This document shows positions 18,069-27,880 of a stretch of 64,000 nucleotides of DNA, piece after piece. Each line of letters opens with the position of its first letter. Position 1 is the stretch's first letter. The DNA is from a bacterium (GTDB lineage: Bacteria; Moduliflexota; Moduliflexia; Moduliflexales; JAUQPW01): contig JAUQPW010000012.1 of NCBI GenBank assembly GCA_030550175.1, positions 1-64,000 of the forward strand, in the 5' to 3' direction. The notes beneath the pieces are model-generated. The model searched no databases and had not been told where the DNA came from. It saw nothing but the letters and a program-made list of their open reading frames with translations. The position numbers and the translations under genes were made by a program.

Positions 18069-18131
18069 CCACGAAGAACACCATCAGGATGAAGAATTTT
18101 CTATTCTTCATCCTGATGGTGTTCTTCGTGG
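18069..18131. repeat. Perfect 29-bp inverted repeat (hairpin)
   Basis: Arms 18069-18097 and 18103-18131 are exact reverse complements (ccacgaagaacaccatcagg...), with a 5-base loop. It sits between the ferredoxin stop and the start of the next gene on the minus strand, so it may act as a terminator, but no T-run follows. Perfect identity over 29 bp suggests recent origin. Confidence 0.9.
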
Positions 18132-18147
18132 CTTATGAAACCCCTGC

Positions 18148-18480
18148 TTACTTTCTGAACCGGGAAGGGAAATTATCTCCAAACTCGATATCCGGATGAA
18201 GCCTTTTAGCCCTTTCAATAAGAACTTCTTCCGTTTCGGGTCTGTCTGGATCAGGAATACAGCAATCTACGGGGCAAACGGCGGCGCATTGTTCTTCATC
18301 ATAGAAACCAACACACTCGGTACACTTTTCAGGAACAATATAGTAATAGTCATTGGAAAGAGGTGGATACTTAACTCCATCCAGCTCCCATTCTACCCCA
18401 CCTTCATAAATAGCCGTATTCGGGCATTCCGGTTCACAAGCCCCACAATTGATGCACTCATCCGTGATCTTGGTTGCCAT
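18148..18480 (-). CDS. 2[4Fe-4S] ferredoxin, long (Alvin-like) type
   Basis: 110-residue electron carrier. The first cluster motif is [12 protein letters not shown]. The second is [18 protein letters not shown], with the extra residues between the second and third Cys typical of Allochromatium-type ferredoxins with very low potentials. A C-terminal helical extension (about 30 residues) is also typical. Strong SD (GAGGAC) before the ATG and a promoter at 18572-18600. No partner enzyme is adjacent. Confidence 0.93.
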   Translation of the reverse strand: MATKITDECINCGACEPECPNTAIYEGGVEWELDGVKYPPLSNDYYYIVPEKCTECVGFYDEEQCAAVCPVDCCIPDPDRPETEEVLIERAKRLHPDIEFGDNFPSRFRK

Positions 18481-18571
18481 GGTTGTCCTCCTCGTAAAAA
18501 AGACGATAGGTCTCTAAAAATTGGAAACTATGTTGGTTAAAATCCTTTTATTATCTGATTCTTCTTTGATT

Positions 18572-18600
18572 AATTTAGGAGGCAAACGTAGATAAGTCAA
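18572..18600 (-). promoter_or_regulatory. Candidate ferredoxin promoter
   Basis: Minus-strand TTGACT (18595-18600), 17-base spacer, TAAATT (18572-18577), about 92 bp before the ferredoxin start. Confidence 0.5.
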
Positions 18601-18731
18601 CCGTAAATTACACCTAAACATAATATTTGGGGGTTCATAACCTTATTTTCTCGTTTCCTGGCTAAAGTCCAGGAACGAGATGAGAACGAAAATATCCTAC
18701 AGGAAAGAAATACAACTCTCATTTTATTTAT

Positions 18732-18760
18732 TTGACAACGACCCTCATTCAACCTAACTT
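18732..18760 (+). promoter_or_regulatory. Candidate SRPBCC gene promoter
   Basis: TTGACA (18732-18737), 17-base spacer, TAACTT (18755-18760). Identical boxes and spacing to the distal nuoJ promoter. Confidence 0.5.
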
Positions 18761-18836
18761 TTATAGCTTGATAAGTTTTATGCATTGATTTTTAACTCAT
18801 CTAACCTCTGCTAAAAGGGTCTATAACAGTTTGATT

Positions 18837-19295
18837 ATGCCCAAATTCATCCAAGAAAGTTTTATTCCTGCTCCGGTAGAGAAAGTCTTTGCCCTTTATG
18901 AAAAGCCGGATTTTTTGCAACGGCTGATTCCTCCCTGGGAAAAAGTGGAAATCTTAAAACGAGCTTCTACCCTTGAAGTAGGTCAGCAAGTTGTCTTATT
19001 AGTTACGCTGGGTTTTGTCTCGTTTCGATGGGTCATTGAGCATGTCGAACACGAGAAAAATAAACTATTTGCCGATAAGCAGATCCAGGGGCCCTTCAAA
19101 TCCTGGTACCATCGGCATCTTTTCCAACCCACAGAAGGAGGAACCCTTCTCCGAGATGAAATCGAATACACACTCCCCGGTGGGGTCGTAAGCAACCTGG
19201 TTGCGTCATTCCTGATCAAGCCCCGACTCCAGAAAATGTTTACGTATCGGCACGAGGTTACGCGGAAAGCTTTTGAGGATTCCAGGGAGAGCTGA
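18837..19295 (+). CDS. SRPBCC (START-like) family protein
   Basis: About 152 residues. The N-terminal FIQESFIPAPVEKVFALYEKPDFLQRLIPP and the alternating strands that follow (FRWVIEHVEHEKNKLFADKQ, then FKSWYHRHLFQP) match the SRPBCC ligand-binding fold. A long C-terminal helix (LQKMFTYRHEVTRKAFED) closes the pocket. Relatives bind hydrophobic ligands or act as cyclase-like proteins. The ligand is unknown. ATG 18837 is preferred over TTG 18831. Confidence 0.8.
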   Translation: MPKFIQESFIPAPVEKVFALYEKPDFLQRLIPPWEKVEILKRASTLEVGQQVVLLVTLGFVSFRWVIEHVEHEKNKLFADKQIQGPFKSWYHRHLFQPTEGGTLLRDEIEYTLPGGVVSNLVASFLIKPRLQKMFTYRHEVTRKAFEDSRES

Positions 19296-19451
19296 ACGCA
19301 TTTTTGCTTCTTATTTCTCCGGTCTGTAGGGGGGTCCATTTATTAAAAGTTCTTGATTTTCCCCGCTTAAATAGATTCCCCTACCGGAATTATACAACAA
19401 AAATTAGCGTCTACCGACTAAATTAATACCACTATCTCCAAGCTTTTAGTC

Positions 19452-19480
19452 TTGACTTAGAGGATTATAAACCCTATAAT
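19452..19480 (+). promoter_or_regulatory. Consensus promoter of kdsB-pyrG
   Basis: TTGACT (19452-19457), 17-base spacer, perfect TATAAT (19475-19480). Predicted transcript start near 19487 gives a leader of about 100 bases. Confidence 0.75.
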
Positions 19481-19493
19481 TTTTGAAATAGCT

Positions 19494-19565
19494 AACTTGC
19501 CGGGGTTTCAGGTATCTATCTTATTCAGCATGGACGATCTTTGTTTAGATCGACGGCTGCAAGTT
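19494..19565 (+). promoter_or_regulatory. Structured 5' leader of kdsB
   Basis: AACTTGC (19494-19500) pairs with GCAAGTT (19559-19565). Inside, CGATCT-ttgttt-AGATCG (19535-19552) forms a second stem. It starts almost at the predicted transcript start. It matches no riboswitch class I know; structure and function are inferred. Confidence 0.35.
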
Positions 19566-19587
19566 AAAATAAAAAAGAGTACGATTA

Positions 19588-20316
19588 ATGGAAAAAATTA
19601 CTGCCGTTATTCCAGCGAGATATCATTCATCCCGGTTTCCTGGAAAGGTTCTGGCCGATATTTGCGGTAAGCCGATGATTCAACACGTTTATGAAAGGGC
19701 CCAGAAGGCTTCCTTACCCCAGCGGGTTGTTGTTGCAACGGACGATGAACGCATCTTAAAAGTTGTTTTAAACTTTAAGGGGGAAGCCATCATGACATCC
19801 AAAGCCCATCGGTCCGGGACCGATCGTCTCGCTGAGGTTGCCCGTGAAGATCATTCGGATATCTTCATTAATGTTCAAGGAGATGAACCTTTAATTGAAC
19901 CGAATATGATTGATCAGGTCGTACAACCTCTACTGGAAGATCCCGAAATTCCGATGGGAACCCTCAAGCATAAGATTAAGAGCCTTGAGGAACTTAAAAG
20001 CCCTCATGTTGTGAAAGTTGTAACGGACCTGAACGATATGGCTCTTTATTTTTCTCGCTCCCCCATTCCTTATTTTCGAAGAGAAGAATCTAGAGTCTAT
20101 TATCGACATATCGGCTTATATGCGTATCGCAGGGAATTTATCTTAAAGTTCGCCTCACTTCAACCGACCTTTCTGGAGCAGGCTGAAGAACTTGAACAAT
20201 TGCGGGCTTTGGAAAACGGTTTTAAAATTAAAGTCATTGAAACTGAGTATGAATCCATTGGAGTCGATACACCCGAGGACTTGAAGGAAGTTATAAAAAG
20301 ACTTCAGGGGGTGTAG
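19588..20316 (+). CDS. kdsB: 3-deoxy-manno-octulosonate cytidylyltransferase
   Basis: 242-residue CMP-KDO synthetase. It activates KDO with CTP for the inner core of LPS. N-terminal nucleotide-binding motif [20 protein letters not shown], then [13 protein letters not shown] and [14 protein letters not shown], all typical. The following gene, pyrG, makes the CTP it consumes, so the pair is metabolically linked. A consensus promoter lies about 110 bp upstream. Confidence 0.96.
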   Translation: MEKITAVIPARYHSSRFPGKVLADICGKPMIQHVYERAQKASLPQRVVVATDDERILKVVLNFKGEAIMTSKAHRSGTDRLAEVAREDHSDIFINVQGDEPLIEPNMIDQVVQPLLEDPEIPMGTLKHKIKSLEELKSPHVVKVVTDLNDMALYFSRSPIPYFRREESRVYYRHIGLYAYRREFILKFASLQPTFLEQAEELEQLRALENGFKIKVIETEYESIGVDTPEDLKEVIKRLQGV

Positions 20317-22068
<1,752 letters not shown>

Positions 22069-22082
22069 GGTTTCTGGAGAAT

Positions 22083-22575
22083 CTAAATTTCCTTCTCCAG
22101 GCCTTTCCAATATGTAGATCGAAGTTCTCTTTTAAGTACCTTACCGGCAGGGTTACGGGGTAGCTCTTTCCTAAAGCCTACCCCACCGATTCTTTGATAT
22201 CGGGCAAGTCGGGAATTCGTCCACTCTAAAATCTCCTCTAAGTCCAAACGAAAAGACCGCGATGATCGTGACTATGAACGATCCTTTGGGAAGTCCCGTT
22301 GTTCCGGAGGAGTAGATAATATTAGGTAAATCTTCTGGAAAGATAGGAATTCCTGGATTTTTCTCCGAATGGGTTTAATAGGTTTCCATAATATACGTAT
22401 AAGAAATATACCCTGGAACCTTTCCACACCGTTGGAATTCAGCACGGCTATTTTATCTCCTTTTTGAATTCCTCTATCTAAAAGAGCATGGGCCAGGTGG
22501 TTAATCCGGTCATTAAGCTCTCCCTACGTCAATCTTCGATCTTCACAAACCAGAGCCAGCTTGTCAGGTTAATCC
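22083..22575 (-). pseudogene. Decayed acyl-CoA synthetase (AMP-binding) gene
   Basis: Pieces of an AMP-forming acyl-CoA synthetase are read on the minus strand. They run from an N-terminal segment (LALVCEDRRLT, stop, GELNDRINHLAHALLDRG), where TAG replaces the expected Tyr codon, through the AMP signature YSSGTTGLPKG to the C-terminal KELPRNPAGKVLKRELRS. Most of the protein between these parts is missing. It lies just after a decayed SDR gene; both are probably relics of one fatty-acid operon. Confidence 0.85.
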
Positions 22576-22681
22576 CGGGCCAGGCACTCCATCCTTCTTG
22601 TCAAGCTTATAAAAGGCAGGAGGTTTTCTCCTTCTAGGGTCTTCCTGTTCAGACGTAGCAGGTAATTCTTGAAATCCCTTC

Positions 22682-23053
22682 TCAGGTTTCCTTGCGGATC
22701 TTCGCTTTAAGTTGGCGCATCCCTCGGATCCAACGATCATAGTCATTGGCTTTACGACGGAAGTATTCGGCAACTTCAGGATGTGGAAGAATGAGGAAGC
22801 GTTCTTCGGCTAAACCCCTCACAACGGCTTCGGCCACCTCTTCCGGCTCAAGAGCCCCTTCTAATTAAAAAACTCTCCCTTTTTCCATCTTCACCCAGTA
22901 ACATCCTGGTACGGACCCCCTGGTCGCACCTTCTCCGTCTAAATCGGCGACGACAATGCCATGCGCACCTTCCGCTGCAAACCGACGACACAACGCACGC
23001 CCGATGCCGTTGGCTCCTCCGGCTACTATAACGACTTTATTTTGAAAATTCAT
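22682..23053 (-). pseudogene. Decayed short-chain dehydrogenase (SDR) gene
   Basis: The intact N-terminus reads [20 protein letters not shown] (TGxxxGxG-type NAD motif), [17 protein letters not shown], and then drifts into unrelated residues and a TAA stop (22865-22867). In the same frame after the stop comes an SDR-type C-terminus: [34 protein letters not shown], ending KAKIRKET. The catalytic YxxxK centre is deleted, so the gene cannot encode a working enzyme. Confidence 0.85.
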
Positions 23054-23120
23054 ATTTAATCCTGGACCATCGTTAACCGGTTATTAACGACTGCGCAGGG
23101 CTATCTGGTAGAATACTTTC

Positions 23121-23681
23121 TTAAATCCTGGTATATCGTTTTATTCCTTCCTCGTATAAGTCCCCTCCATATATGTCATTGATGACAATAGCCGGAAAAT
23201 CTTCCACTTCCAGTCGACGGATGGCTTCCGGACCCAGGTCTTCATAAGCCACAAGTTCAGATTTCTTGATGGTGCGGGCAATTAGGGCTCCGGCCCCTCC
23301 GATGGCTCCGAAGTAAACGGCTTTATAGGTTTTCATGGCGTCTTTAACCTCCTGGGAACGCCATCCTTTTCCAATAGTTCCCTTCAGACCTTTCTCTGCA
23401 ATGAGTCGAGGGGTATAAGGATCCATTCGAGAACTGGTCGTAGGTCCGGCCGAACCTATGACCTGTCCGGGTTTTTCAGGTGTGGGACCTACATAGTAAA
23501 TAATCTGACCGCACAGATCGATGGGAAGTTCTTCCCCTTTATCCATCAATTCTATCATACGTTTATGCGCGGCATCACGGGCTGCATAAAGAGTCCCCCG
23601 GATTAATACCTTATCTCCTGCTTTCAATCGGGCAATGATTTCCTCGGATAAGGGAGGGGTTATTTTAAGTATCTCGGGCAT
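23121..23681 (-). CDS. Fumarase/tartrate dehydratase-type beta subunit
   Basis: 186-residue beta (swivelling) subunit of class I Fe-S hydro-lyases: fumarase or L-tartrate dehydratase. Family parts are VLIRGTLYAARDAAHKR, the IDLCGQIIYYVGPTP loop, IGSAGPTTSSRMDPYTP and the IGKGWRS loop. The enzyme needs an alpha subunit carrying the 4Fe-4S cluster. No alpha gene is in the window, and hemD lies 2 bp upstream instead. Fumarate hydration is the likeliest role, with the alpha subunit encoded elsewhere. Confidence 0.9.
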   Translation of the reverse strand: MPEILKITPPLSEEIIARLKAGDKVLIRGTLYAARDAAHKRMIELMDKGEELPIDLCGQIIYYVGPTPEKPGQVIGSAGPTTSSRMDPYTPRLIAEKGLKGTIGKGWRSQEVKDAMKTYKAVYFGAIGGAGALIARTIKKSELVAYEDLGPEAIRRLEVEDFPAIVINDIYGGDLYEEGIKRYTRI

Positions 23682-23683
23682 GT

Positions 23684-24472
23684 TTAAACCGATCGGTAAT
23701 ATTCTACAATAGCCCGAACCAATCCGGGTATTGTATATTCAGAGGCTACAATATGGGGAGAGAGACCGGATTTTCTCACCGTTTCAGCGGTAATCGGTCC
23801 GATACAGGCCAAGAGGGTCCTTCCAAGGAGCTTGACCCTTTCACCTTCCTCAAAGAGATTTAGAAAGTTCCTGACTGTCGATGAGCTTGTAAAAGTAATC
23901 ATATCCACTTCTTGAGCTTGCAAAAGCGTTCGGATTTGATCGGCAGAGTGAGTAGCCTGAACCGTTCGATAAGCCGTAACGACATCGATTTCAACTCCCA
24001 GCTTTTTAAGTTGTTCCGGCAACAGATCCCGGGCTATTTCGGCCCGAGGAAGCAAAACACGCTGGCCTATTAATTCCTTTCCAAGACCCTCCACGATGGC
24101 CTCGGCCTTATATTCATCGGGAATCCAGTGGACCTGAATCCCTGATTTTTCCAGAGCATCCGCAGTTCCGGGGCCGATTGTGCATATCCGGATATTTTTT
24201 AAATTCCGGAGATCTTTTCCGTGAAAGGTTAAACGTTGGAGAAAGTATCTGACCCCATTTACACTGGTAAAGATGAGCCAGGTGTAATCTTCAAGCCGGG
24301 ATATGGCCTGATCTAATTTTTCCCAACTGGCCGGGGGCACAATCTCGATAACGGGAAACTCCAGGGGTTCTGCACCCTGCTCCTCGAGTAATTTAACCAG
24401 AATACCAGCCTGTTCTTGTGCCCTGGTCACTAAGATCCGTTTTCCCAATAACGGCCTGGATTTATCCATCAT
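23684..24472 (-). CDS. hemD: Uroporphyrinogen-III synthase
   Basis: 262-residue HemD, which closes hydroxymethylbilane into uroporphyrinogen III, the branch point of heme and siroheme. The two-domain fold is recognised from KRILVTRAQEQAG at the start, WLIFTSVNGVRYF, MITFTSSSTVRNFL and CIGPITAETVRKSGL. HemD sequences diverge strongly, so these features and the context support the call. It overlaps the precorrin-2 dehydrogenase gene by 11 bp. hemA, hemC and cobA are not in the window. Confidence 0.88.
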   Translation of the reverse strand: MMDKSRPLLGKRILVTRAQEQAGILVKLLEEQGAEPLEFPVIEIVPPASWEKLDQAISRLEDYTWLIFTSVNGVRYFLQRLTFHGKDLRNLKNIRICTIGPGTADALEKSGIQVHWIPDEYKAEAIVEGLGKELIGQRVLLPRAEIARDLLPEQLKKLGVEIDVVTAYRTVQATHSADQIRTLLQAQEVDMITFTSSSTVRNFLNLFEEGERVKLLGRTLLACIGPITAETVRKSGLSPHIVASEYTIPGLVRAIVEYYRSV

Positions 24473-25109
24473 AGCGTCCTATCTCTTTAAGCAAAGCTAA
24501 CTTTCTTTCATGGGTAGATTCGAAATCACCCTGTCTGAGTAGATCCAGGAGATCCGAATCGAGAATTTGATGAATGAGCTTTTTTCTGAGAAGAGGATCT
24601 TGAATGTGTCCCTGGATTTTTTCCCTCAACTCTCCTAGAACTTCCAAAAACGGTTGATACTCTTCTCCAAACTCACCCTCCCATTTTTTACGAATTCTTC
24701 TGGCTAGAGCCGGACTTTTCCCGCCTGTGGAGACACTCAGTAAGAGATCCCCCCTTTTAACAAAAGCCGGAATAATAAAGTTACAACACTCGGGGGAGTC
24801 CACCACATTAACCAGAAGATTCCTACGCAGGGCATCTTGATAGACCTGCCTGTTAACTTCCGATTGATCTGTCGCGGCTATCACCAGAAAGGCCTGGTCT
24901 AAATCCGATTCTTGATATTTTTTTTGAAAGTACAACAACTTTTTCTTCTCGATCAAGTCTTTCAACCCGGGGGTTACTTCGGGGCTGACGAGGGTTATTT
25001 CTGCTTCACAGGCTATCAGAGACCGAATTTTACGCTCGGCTACTTTTCCACCTCCTATAACCAGACATTTTCGACCTCTTAGATCAACGTGGATGGGATA
25101 GTAGGGCAT
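24462..25109 (-). CDS. Precorrin-2 dehydrogenase (siroheme synthase N-domain)
   Basis: 215-residue protein equal to the N-terminal half of CysG / Met8p / SirC. It uses NAD+ to oxidise precorrin-2 to sirohydrochlorin and may chelate iron. Rossmann motif KCLVIGGGKVAERKIRSL, then FLVIAATDQSEVNRQV, NVVDSPECCNFIIPAFVKRG and LLLSVSTGGKSPALARRIR are family hallmarks. It overlaps hemD, forming a siroheme/heme pair. In other genomes it often lies with hemA, hemC and a ccs-type gene, absent here. Confidence 0.92.
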   Translation of the reverse strand: MPYYPIHVDLRGRKCLVIGGGKVAERKIRSLIACEAEITLVSPEVTPGLKDLIEKKKLLYFQKKYQESDLDQAFLVIAATDQSEVNRQVYQDALRRNLLVNVVDSPECCNFIIPAFVKRGDLLLSVSTGGKSPALARRIRKKWEGEFGEEYQPFLEVLGELREKIQGHIQDPLLRKKLIHQILDSDLLDLLRQGDFESTHERKLALLKEIGRYDG

Positions 25110-25124
25110 TTTATTATGAAAGAC

Positions 25125-25192
25125 GAAAATGTAGAGGCACGAAAACGCGGAGATCCTTTTTTATCCCTCCACGTTTCCGTATTTCTACGCCC
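25125..25192. repeat. Heptad-type inverted repeat
   Basis: Left gtagaggcacgaaaacgcgg pairs imperfectly with right cctccacgtttccgtatttc. It lies between the HtrA and precorrin-2 dehydrogenase genes. Confidence 0.6.
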
Positions 25193-25195
25193 TTT

Positions 25196-26341
25196 TTACA
25201 AGCGTTGTCCGATAACTACTTTGACAACTTGAAGGTTTTTATCCCTTTTCACCACCAATTCAACAACTTCCCCGATGGGGGTATTAGCCACCAGACTTTT
25301 TAATTCTCTAGGGGAAGAGACTTTTCGATGATCATATTCAACGATAATATCTCCTCTTTGCAGACCCCCTTCGTAGGCAGGACTTCCCCGGTAAACCTGA
25401 TTGATGAGAACTCCATCCTCATCCTGGACCTCAAAGGCTTCGGCCAACTCAGGGGTCAATGATTGAATCTCGATCCCCAGCCAGCCTCGAACGACCTGTC
25501 CCTTTTGAGCGATATCGTTAATGACTTTTCGGATAATATTTGCCGGAATGGCAAAACCAATCCCCTCACCGTCTGGAATAATGGCGGTATTCATACCGAT
25601 AGCTTCCCCTTTAATGTTGAGCAAAGGACCTCCACTATTACCATAATTGATAGAAGCATCGGTTTGAATAAAATCTTCATAAGTGGTGATTCCCATGGAT
25701 CGCCCTGTCCCGCTTATAACTCCCACGGTGAGACTATGACTGAGCCCAAAAGGATTTCCAATGGCTACGACCCATTCCCCAACCCTTACAGACTTTGAGT
25801 TTCCTAAAAATAAAACCGGCAATTCTTCTAAAGCATCGACCTTGAGAAGAGCCAGATCGGTCTCTGAATCTGCTCCGATGAGAGTAGCCGTCAGTTTTTT
25901 ATTATCAAAAAGCGTGATAACGATCCGATCGGCATCCTCGATTACATGATAATTGGTGACGATGTAGCCCTTCCGATTAATAATAAATCCGGATCCTTGA
26001 CTTCTGGGAAGAATCCATTTTTTCTTATCCCAGCTGGATGATTTCGCATCCAACCAGTTCATGAAGAATTTCCCCCAGTCTGGAAGATAATCTACCAGGC
26101 TTTTTCCTTGAAGGCGCTCTCCTCTGACATTCACCACAGCCGGACTGACCTTTTCAGCCATTTCTATAAAAATAGTCTCGAGTTGAGCCGTATGGAGGTT
26201 TAAGTTTCCTGTCTCGAATAAACTCTCCTTATCTGAACTGGAACCATTCCTTAACCAAGAGGGTTTGATCAGATTATTATAGATAGAATAGAGAGAGAAA
26301 ATCAATGCCAAACTTACAACAACTTTTCCAACGTTTGCCAT
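25196..26341 (-). CDS. HtrA/Deg family serine protease
   Basis: 381-residue periplasmic quality-control protease anchored by an N-terminal membrane helix (VGKVVVSLALIFSLYSIY). The trypsin-like domain has the full triad: His132 (TNYHVIED), Asp162 (SETDLALL) and Ser236 (YGNSGGPL). One PDZ domain follows (about 280-370). With one PDZ and a retained anchor it is closer to DegS/HhoA than to DegP. It lies between ribBA and the siroheme genes, separated from both by word-repeat spacers. Confidence 0.94.
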   Translation of the reverse strand: MANVGKVVVSLALIFSLYSIYNNLIKPSWLRNGSSSDKESLFETGNLNLHTAQLETIFIEMAEKVSPAVVNVRGERLQGKSLVDYLPDWGKFFMNWLDAKSSSWDKKKWILPRSQGSGFIINRKGYIVTNYHVIEDADRIVITLFDNKKLTATLIGADSETDLALLKVDALEELPVLFLGNSKSVRVGEWVVAIGNPFGLSHSLTVGVISGTGRSMGITTYEDFIQTDASINYGNSGGPLLNIKGEAIGMNTAIIPDGEGIGFAIPANIIRKVINDIAQKGQVVRGWLGIEIQSLTPELAEAFEVQDEDGVLINQVYRGSPAYEGGLQRGDIIVEYDHRKVSSPRELKSLVANTPIGEVVELVVKRDKNLQVVKVVIGQRL

Positions 26342-26349
26342 GGATCATC

Positions 26350-26442
26350 TGCCAGCTATCACTTATCGTTTATCCTTCGCTATGGGTTCTGAATGACCGA
26401 TACCTGACAAAGGATAACGGATAAATGGTAAACGGTAAATGG
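26350..26442. repeat. Heptad-word inverted repeat
   Basis: Left words cttatcg-tttatcc-ttcgcta face right words aaaggat-aacggat-aaatggt-aaacggt. It fills the spacer between ribBA and the HtrA gene. Confidence 0.65.
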
Positions 26443-26444
26443 TC

Positions 26445-27653
26445 TTACACATTCAGCAGGTGCCCTAACTTTTTTCGCTTGGTTGTTAGATACTTTATGT
26501 TAGAGGCAGAAGGTTTTATTTCAATGGGAACTCTTTCGACTACTTTTAAATTGTATCCTTCCAGGCCGACAATTTTCCTCGGATTATTCGTAATCAAACG
26601 GATATTTTTTACCCCAAGATCAACCAACATTTGAGCCCCAATCCCATAATCTCGTAGATCTGCTTTAAAACCCAGCTCTTCATTGGCCTCTACGGTGTCT
26701 CGCCCTTGATCTTGAAGCTCATAAGCCTTCAATTTATTAGCCAAACCAATACCCCGTCCTTCTTGTTGCATATAGATCAGGACACCGGCCCCTTCTTGCT
26801 GAATCATCTGCATAGCTGTGTGTAACTGTTCACCGCAATCACATCGTTGCGATCCAAATACATCTCCCGTCAAACATTGAGAGTGGACCCTAACCAGGAT
26901 ACTCTCCTTTGTTAAAATATCTCCATAAACCAAAGCAAGATGGGGTTGATGATCCAGTTCGTTTTGATAGCAGATTGCTTTGAACGTACCATATGGGGTA
27001 GGAAGTTGAAGGGTTGCGACCCGACTCACGAATCGTTCCTGTTTCACACGAAATTTTATTAAATCTGCTATGGTGATGATTTTAAGATGATGTCGAGCTC
27101 GGAACTCCATAAGGTCGGGGAGTCGTGCTACAGTACCATCATCATTGAGGATACCACAGATGACTCCGGCAGGGTATAAGCCTGCCATTCGCGCTAAGTC
27201 CACCGCCGCCTCTGGGTGTCCTGCTCTGCGTAAAACACCTCCTCTCCGAGCGAGTATAGGAAAGACGTGACCGGGTCGAAGGAGATCCTTGGGTTTGGTG
27301 TTGGGATTAACGGCTGTCAGGATAGTTTTTGCACGGTCCACGGCAGAAATGCCGGTTGTAATCCCTTGTTTTGCATCGATGGAAATGGTAAAGGCGGTCC
27401 TATCTACCGAAGTGCCCTCGGGAACCATTAAAGGAAGTTCCAGTTCATTAAGCCGATCCCGGGTCATAGGTAAACAGACCAGCCCTCTTCCATAGGTAAC
27501 CATAAAATTAATCAATTCGGGAGTCACCTTCTCTGCCGCACACACTAAATCTCCTTCATTCTCCGGCTCTCCATCGTCTATGACAATGATCAGCTTTCCG
27601 GCCCGAATGTCTTCTATAGCTTCTGGAATCGTATTAAATTTATACTCGAACAT
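26445..27653 (-). CDS. ribBA: Riboflavin biosynthesis fusion RibBA
   Basis: 402-residue bifunctional enzyme. The N-terminal half is 3,4-dihydroxy-2-butanone-4-phosphate synthase (DDGEPENEGDLVCAAE, RPGHVFPILARRGGV). The C-terminal half is GTP cyclohydrolase II with zinc cysteines (HSQCLTGDVFGSQRCDCGEQ) and QQEGRGIGLANKLKAYELQD. Together these supply both precursors of riboflavin. It stands alone, without ribE/ribH/ribD. I saw no FMN riboswitch in the 227 bp upstream. Confidence 0.97.
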   Translation of the reverse strand: MFEYKFNTIPEAIEDIRAGKLIIVIDDGEPENEGDLVCAAEKVTPELINFMVTYGRGLVCLPMTRDRLNELELPLMVPEGTSVDRTAFTISIDAKQGITTGISAVDRAKTILTAVNPNTKPKDLLRPGHVFPILARRGGVLRRAGHPEAAVDLARMAGLYPAGVICGILNDDGTVARLPDLMEFRARHHLKIITIADLIKFRVKQERFVSRVATLQLPTPYGTFKAICYQNELDHQPHLALVYGDILTKESILVRVHSQCLTGDVFGSQRCDCGEQLHTAMQMIQQEGAGVLIYMQQEGRGIGLANKLKAYELQDQGRDTVEANEELGFKADLRDYGIGAQMLVDLGVKNIRLITNNPRKIVGLEGYNLKVVERVPIEIKPSASNIKYLTTKRKKLGHLLNV

Positions 27654-27880
27654 GTAAGTAATATTTCATCATGTTTTTAGAGTTTGTCAATAGGGAAAGG
27701 TGTAAGGAAAAGATTGCGTTGCAGGACGGATAGCAAGCGTTAAGTACCCCTCTCAAAAAATTATAAAGAAATTATGAAATTTTCCTAGACATAAAAAATA
27801 AGTTTGATTACCATGTGCTGGATGAGTTAATAGTTTTATTCTGTTACTATCTATAGTTCCACTTAAGAAGAGGTTCAAAG

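Larger units (their letters stand above)
18481..18836. other. Divergent intergenic region, ferredoxin / SRPBCC
   Basis: No gene is seen. It contains a minus-strand promoter for the ferredoxin, a hairpin (tctcgtttcctgg / ccaggaacgaga, 18649-18680) and a plus-strand promoter at 18732-18760. Confidence 0.6.

Noticed and set aside
27654..27880. FMN riboswitch upstream of ribBA
   Set aside because: None of the conserved RFN sequence blocks could be found.
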